A stretch of 28,533 nt of DNA from JADFOB01 sp964651325. Lineage in GTDB: Bacteria > Planctomycetota > Phycisphaerae > UBA1845. Shown here piece after piece: positions 25,671 through 28,533 of the stretch. Each line of letters starts with the position of its first letter. Position 1 is the stretch's first letter. The notes under the pieces were generated by a model, which ran no database searches, had not been told where the DNA came from, and saw only the letters and a list, made by a program, of their open reading frames with translations. The DNA is taken from the NCBI GenBank assembly GCA_964651325.1, contig CAZYXP010000022.1, positions 1-28,533 on the forward strand. Direction: 5' to 3'. Position numbers and translations under genes: made by a program.

Positions 25671-25779
25671 AGTACAGCGCACAGTCGTCGCAAACCCGGA
25701 GCGCAGGCATCTTGCCTGCATCATAATCGCGGGTCGTGCAGGCTGGAAGCCTGCGCTCCGAACGACCCTGCGCTGTACT
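25671..25779. mobile_element. 109-bp MITE-like palindromic element
   Basis: Outer ends AGTACAGCGCA (25671-25681) and TGCGCTGTACT (25769-25779) are perfect 11-bp inverted repeats. Inside, 25698-25720 and 25737-25759 are inverted copies matching at 20 of 23 positions. Each is itself a small hairpin (GCAGGC/GCCTGC). CATAG occurs at 25665-25669 and 25780-25784, a possible target duplication with one extra base on the left. No coding capacity; it would depend on a transposase supplied elsewhere. A REP/BIME-type unit is the alternative. Confidence 0.6.
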
Positions 25780-25785
25780 CATAGG

Positions 25786-25815
25786 CTTCCCCACGCCCAA
25801 AGGGGGATGGGCCAC
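25786..25815 (+). repeat. REP-like hairpin, family B copy 2
   Basis: CTTCCCCACGCCCAAAGGGG region with imperfect stem CCCACgCCC/GGGgGaTGGG followed by CCAC. Same plan as 21123-21144: an A-rich loop and a GTGGGCCAC-like end. Confidence 0.5.
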
Positions 25816-25964
25816 TCCCTGTTGACCCCCTGCCGCGAAGGGGCCTCGCGCTGGTGCCGGTGGCTCTGAGTAGGAGTCGGCACGCCGTCCCTGTAGACGG
25901 CGTCGCGGCCCAAGGGGTGCATCGAGACCGGGGATTCCGATGGCCATCGGGGCTCGTTTTGCGG

Positions 25965-25992
25965 TTGCATTACGCCCGAGCGGACCTATGAT
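25965..25992 (+). promoter_or_regulatory. Possible sigma70 promoter of the 611-residue protein gene
   Basis: TTGCAT (25965-25970), 16-bp spacer, TATGAT (25987-25992, 5/6). It lies about 60 nt upstream of the start codon. Confidence 0.45.
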
Positions 25993-26054
25993 GCGAGTGC
26001 TGGGGACCATGTGCGCGAGCACCCCGGCGGCTGGCTGTATACGGAGGAGGCAAC

Positions 26055-27890
26055 ATGGCAGAAATGACCGCTCGTAGCGGGCACACGTTTCATATCCCGG
26101 TGATGGGTTCGGGATTCACCATCGATACGGCGCTCCGGGTTGCGAAATTCGGTATTGCCTCTGTCATCTCGCTGGTCGACGATGCGCTCATCGAGCAAAT
26201 GCGAGAGCTGCACTGTTCCAAGGCGGGCGAGCCGTACGAGGAGATTGGCAGGCGCGATGAAGATTCCCGTGCCCGCCGAATCACGGCCTACCTGGACCTG
26301 GTAGACCGCTTGGTTCAGAAACAGGTTGAGGCGTTGAGGGCGTCGCCCTTTGCGGAAGGCAGTGACATCACGCGATACTTCGAAATGCTGCCGGAAAACC
26401 CGCTCAAAAGAGCCTATCAACAGATGCTTGCGACGGAGGACCCCGCAGATCAGGCCCGTCAACAGGATGAGCTTCGCCACCGCGTGATCCCGGGATCGAT
26501 TGACGTCAACATCATGACCAAGCTCGATCGCGACATCTACAAAAAAGGCGAAAAACTCGCGCCGGAGTTCGCCGACGCCATGGCCGCCCTACGAGGATAT
26601 GCCAACAGCACGCTGACCTCCTCCATCGTCTTTTCCGCCGGCATGAACCACCGCCTCTACGGCTATGCGACTCAATTCGCCGACTTTTCCCCAGACGTCG
26701 ATGGCGTCATCAGGAAAAAGATCATTTTGAAGGTCAGTGATTATCGATCGGCCATGATCCAGGGCAAGTTCCTCGCCCGGCGCGGCCTGTGGGTCTCCGA
26801 ATATCGGATCGAATCGGGTCTCAACTGCGGCGGACACGCCTTCGCCACGAAGGGGCTGTTGATGGGGCCCATCCTGGAGGAATTCAAGGAAAATCGAGAC
26901 TCGATGCGCGAGTCGCTGCACAAGGTCTTCAACGCCGCCAGAGCGACCGCGGATACGCCTGCCATTGAGTCCCCGCTTGAAATGCGTATCACCGCCCAAG
27001 GTGGCATCGGTACGGCCGACGAAAATGAACTGCTACTGGAATACTACCGGCTCGACGGCACCGGCTGGGCGACCCCCTTCCTGCTGGTGCCCGAGGTGAC
27101 GACCGTCGATGATGCCCACCTGAAAATGCTCTTGGACGCCAAAGAAGGCGACGTGCATCTTAGCGGTGCTTCTCCGCTGGGCGTCCCGTTTTGGACGTTG
27201 AGAAACTCGGGTAGTGAGGAATCACGACGCCAGCGAATCCTGAACGGTAGACCGGGCAGTAAGTGTCCCAAGGGTTATCTCGTTTCCAACACCGAGTTCA
27301 CGGACACGCCGATTTGCGGCGCGTCCCGCGCCTACCAGAAGCTCAAGCTAGAGCACCTCGCCGAAGAGGGCTATACGGCGTCACAGCTTCCCATCGTGCG
27401 GGAGTCAGTGCTGGCCAAGGCGTGCATCTGTCATGAGGTGGGCGGCACCGCGTTGCTCAAGAACAACCTGGACCCCACCGCCCAACCGGCAGTCTGCTGT
27501 GGCCCCAACATCGTGAATTTTTCGAAACTGGCCACGCTGCAGGAAATGGCCAGCCACATCTATGGGCGATTGTCTCTGTTGACCAACCCTGATCGACCGC
27601 ACATGTTCATTCGGGAGTTGGCCATCTATGTAGACAACCTGCGCAAAGAGATGGAGGAATACTCGCTGGATTTGTCTAACCGCGCTCCTAAGTACTTCCG
27701 CGAGTTCAAAGAGAACCTGCTAAGCGGGATCGAATACTACCGCAGCCGCGCCGAACATTTCATCGACGAACAACGAAACTGCTTCCTGGACGACCTCCAC
27801 GTCTTGCGCGAGACGGTAGAGCTTATGGGGCCCGCCCAGCCTGTCAGCGAATTATCCGCCATCACTCACGCCACTGCGGACGCTAAATAG
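26055..27890 (+). CDS. Uncharacterised 611-residue protein, possible FMN-type TIM barrel with Cys cluster
   Basis: No named family recognised. A very strong GGAGGAGG lies 5 nt before the ATG. Three segments resemble nitronate monooxygenase / 2-nitropropane dioxygenase barrels in order: HIPVMGSGFTIDTALRVAKF (13-32, cf. IxAPMxG...LAxAV), GLNCGGHAF (255-263, cf. GxEAGGH) and ITAQGGIGTADENELLLEYY (312-331), followed by LDGTGWATPFLLVPE (333-347, cf. ADGVQxGTRFLxTxE). An extra C-terminal part holds Cys404 (KCPKGYL), Cys421 (PICGASRAY), Cys457/Cys459 (KACICHE) and Cys481/Cys482 (AVCCGPN), enough ligands for an Fe-S cluster or zinc. It ends in charged helices (about 515-590). No signal peptide or membrane span, so cytosolic. 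A flavin-dependent oxidoreductase is an inference from these weak matches. Confidence 0.8.
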   Translation: MAEMTARSGHTFHIPVMGSGFTIDTALRVAKFGIASVISLVDDALIEQMRELHCSKAGEPYEEIGRRDEDSRARRITAYLDLVDRLVQKQVEALRASPFAEGSDITRYFEMLPENPLKRAYQQMLATEDPADQARQQDELRHRVIPGSIDVNIMTKLDRDIYKKGEKLAPEFADAMAALRGYANSTLTSSIVFSAGMNHRLYGYATQFADFSPDVDGVIRKKIILKVSDYRSAMIQGKFLARRGLWVSEYRIESGLNCGGHAFATKGLLMGPILEEFKENRDSMRESLHKVFNAARATADTPAIESPLEMRITAQGGIGTADENELLLEYYRLDGTGWATPFLLVPEVTTVDDAHLKMLLDAKEGDVHLSGASPLGVPFWTLRNSGSEESRRQRILNGRPGSKCPKGYLVSNTEFTDTPICGASRAYQKLKLEHLAEEGYTASQLPIVRESVLAKACICHEVGGTALLKNNLDPTAQPAVCCGPNIVNFSKLATLQEMASHIYGRLSLLTNPDRPHMFIRELAIYVDNLRKEMEEYSLDLSNRAPKYFREFKENLLSGIEYYRSRAEHFIDEQRNCFLDDLHVLRETVELMGPAQPVSELSAITHATADAK

Positions 27891-28119
27891 CGTCGATAGC
27901 CGGCCAACCTTCGCTTTGGGTAAATGAAACGCTCAACCAGCGCAGCAACCTTGGGGCCGACGAGACACTCTGAACAGGCCGAGCGGGAGGGTCACGCGGG
28001 CACACATACGCGTTGCGCACGCTCTTATCGGTCGTGCGTCCAAGAGCTATGGCTCAATCGATTCGGCCAAAACAGCCACCGCCCCCGGCCAGGCGCGCCT
28101 CCGAGCTGGTGCGCGCTGC
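27891..28119. other. 229-bp convergent intergenic region
   Basis: No gene, hairpin terminator or repeat recognised. A 105-residue frame starting at 27924 has Arg/Ser/Cys-rich translation and runs into the hemerythrin gene on the other strand. Confidence 0.5.
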
Positions 28120-28518
28120 TCATGACACGCTGGCACAGTGTTTCATCCGCGTGTCTATGCCGCAGATGTGTTGGACCAGCCACGCTTGCGCGGTTTCCAG
28201 CAATTCATTGGCCAGGGCATCGCTGTATCCCTCGGAGTTGAACCGAGCCACAAACCCTTGGAAGGCCTCCAGGAACTTGGCATGTGCCTTTTTATTGGCA
28301 CAGGCCACGGAACACTCCATTCTCTGCATGCAGCCTTCTTCGTACGCAAAGTGGGCTGTCGTATAGTTGCCGAGAAACTTGAGGGCACCTACGAATCTGT
28401 CTTTCGCGGTGTTGTTGCGTACCAACACCTCAAAGTCATTGATCATCTTGAACAATCTTCTGTGCTGTTCGTCGATCTTCTCTACACCTGTCGCATACTT
28501 GTCATTCCACTCAAGCAT
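28120..28518 (-). CDS. Bacteriohemerythrin
   Basis: 132-residue single-domain di-iron oxygen-binding protein, cytosolic. Starts MLEWNDKYATGVEKIDEQH like free-standing bacteriohemerythrins. Ligand positions: His19 (DEQHRRLF), His56 and Glu60 (HFAYEE), His79 (KKAHAKFL), His117 and Asp122 (WLVQHICGID). The first His of the usual HxxxH in helix C is Asn75 (NKKAH). Three Cys (63, 69, 73) lie just before it, and two more are at 119 and 128. GGAGGA lies 6 nt before the ATG. Roles known in the family are oxygen storage or delivery and redox or oxygen sensing; no chemoreceptor or signalling domain is fused here. Confidence 0.93.
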   Translation of the reverse strand: MLEWNDKYATGVEKIDEQHRRLFKMINDFEVLVRNNTAKDRFVGALKFLGNYTTAHFAYEEGCMQRMECSVACANKKAHAKFLEAFQGFVARFNSEGYSDALANELLETAQAWLVQHICGIDTRMKHCASVS

Positions 28519-28533
28519 TTTTGATCCTCCAAT

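Larger units (their letters stand above)
25244..26054. other. 811-bp intergenic region rich in repeats
   Basis: No credible gene; frames here read through palindromes. From left to right it holds a GC-rich near-palindrome at about 25427-25452 (GCGGGC..GCCCGC), an 8-bp tandem repeat, the 109-bp inverted-repeat element, a family B hairpin and the promoter of the next gene. Confidence 0.6.

Noticed and set aside
25530..25759. CRISPR-like repeat arrangement
   Set aside because: The repeats are an 8-bp microsatellite and an inverted pair. There are no regularly spaced direct repeats with unique spacers and no cas genes.
27924..28241. 105-residue plus-strand frame after the 611-residue gene
   Set aside because: Arg/Ser/Cys-rich translation without a recognisable domain; overlaps the hemerythrin gene on the other strand.

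Overview
The window looks like a chromosomal piece of a moderately GC-rich planctomycete-type bacterium, perhaps Phycisphaerae-like. This is inferred from features, not from a marker-gene tree. The features are an EF-G with the AHIDSGKT / EVKGKDG signatures of the spirochaete-planctomycete-deltaproteobacterial (spdEFG1, mitochondrial EFG1-like) branch, a SpoVG homologue with an embedded zinc ribbon, long secreted proteins ending in dockerin-like or thrombospondin-3-like calcium repeats, and many short palindromic intergenic repeats. No tRNA, rRNA, CRISPR array, complete insertion sequence or prophage was seen.

Layout. 1-1065: 3' part of mtnA (methionine salvage). 1247-4441 (-): a secreted modular beta-propeller / Ig-like / Cys-rich / dockerin-like protein with a good sigma70-type promoter. 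4833-6926 (-): fusA standing alone. 7765-8256: a VOC/PhnB-like protein. 8468-10018 (-): glycyl-tRNA synthetase. 10157-11911 (-): an ispE-spoVG pair, 9 nt apart. 12629-13087: a small orphan Gly/Met/Ser-rich protein. 13104-20968: a carbohydrate-modification locus. 21302-25243: a large exported subtilisin-like protease. 26055-27890: a 611-residue protein of no named family with hints of an FMN TIM barrel plus a Cys cluster. 28120-28518 (-): a bacteriohemerythrin.

The carbohydrate locus is the most coherent system here. Five genes (aminotransferase, NeuD-like acyltransferase, GT2, GT4, NodB-like deacetylase fusion) overlap by 1-4 nt, and a methyltransferase fusion follows after 28 nt. Opposite them, and divergently transcribed, is a second DegT-family protein whose Schiff-base lysine is replaced by histidine, as in the ColD/E1 sugar 3-dehydratases. 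Three different proteins of the locus (acyltransferase, deacetylase, methyltransferase) carry what looks like the same small Rossmann-like GxGxH domain. Together they could build and tailor an amino- or deoxy-sugar and add it to a glycan. The product is unknown, and no transporter or polymerase is present.

Intergenic DNA is rich in short hairpin repeats. The clearest is a 109-bp element at 25671-25779 with perfect 11-bp terminal inverted repeats, nested hairpins and possible 5-bp flanking direct repeats, resembling a miniature non-autonomous mobile element.
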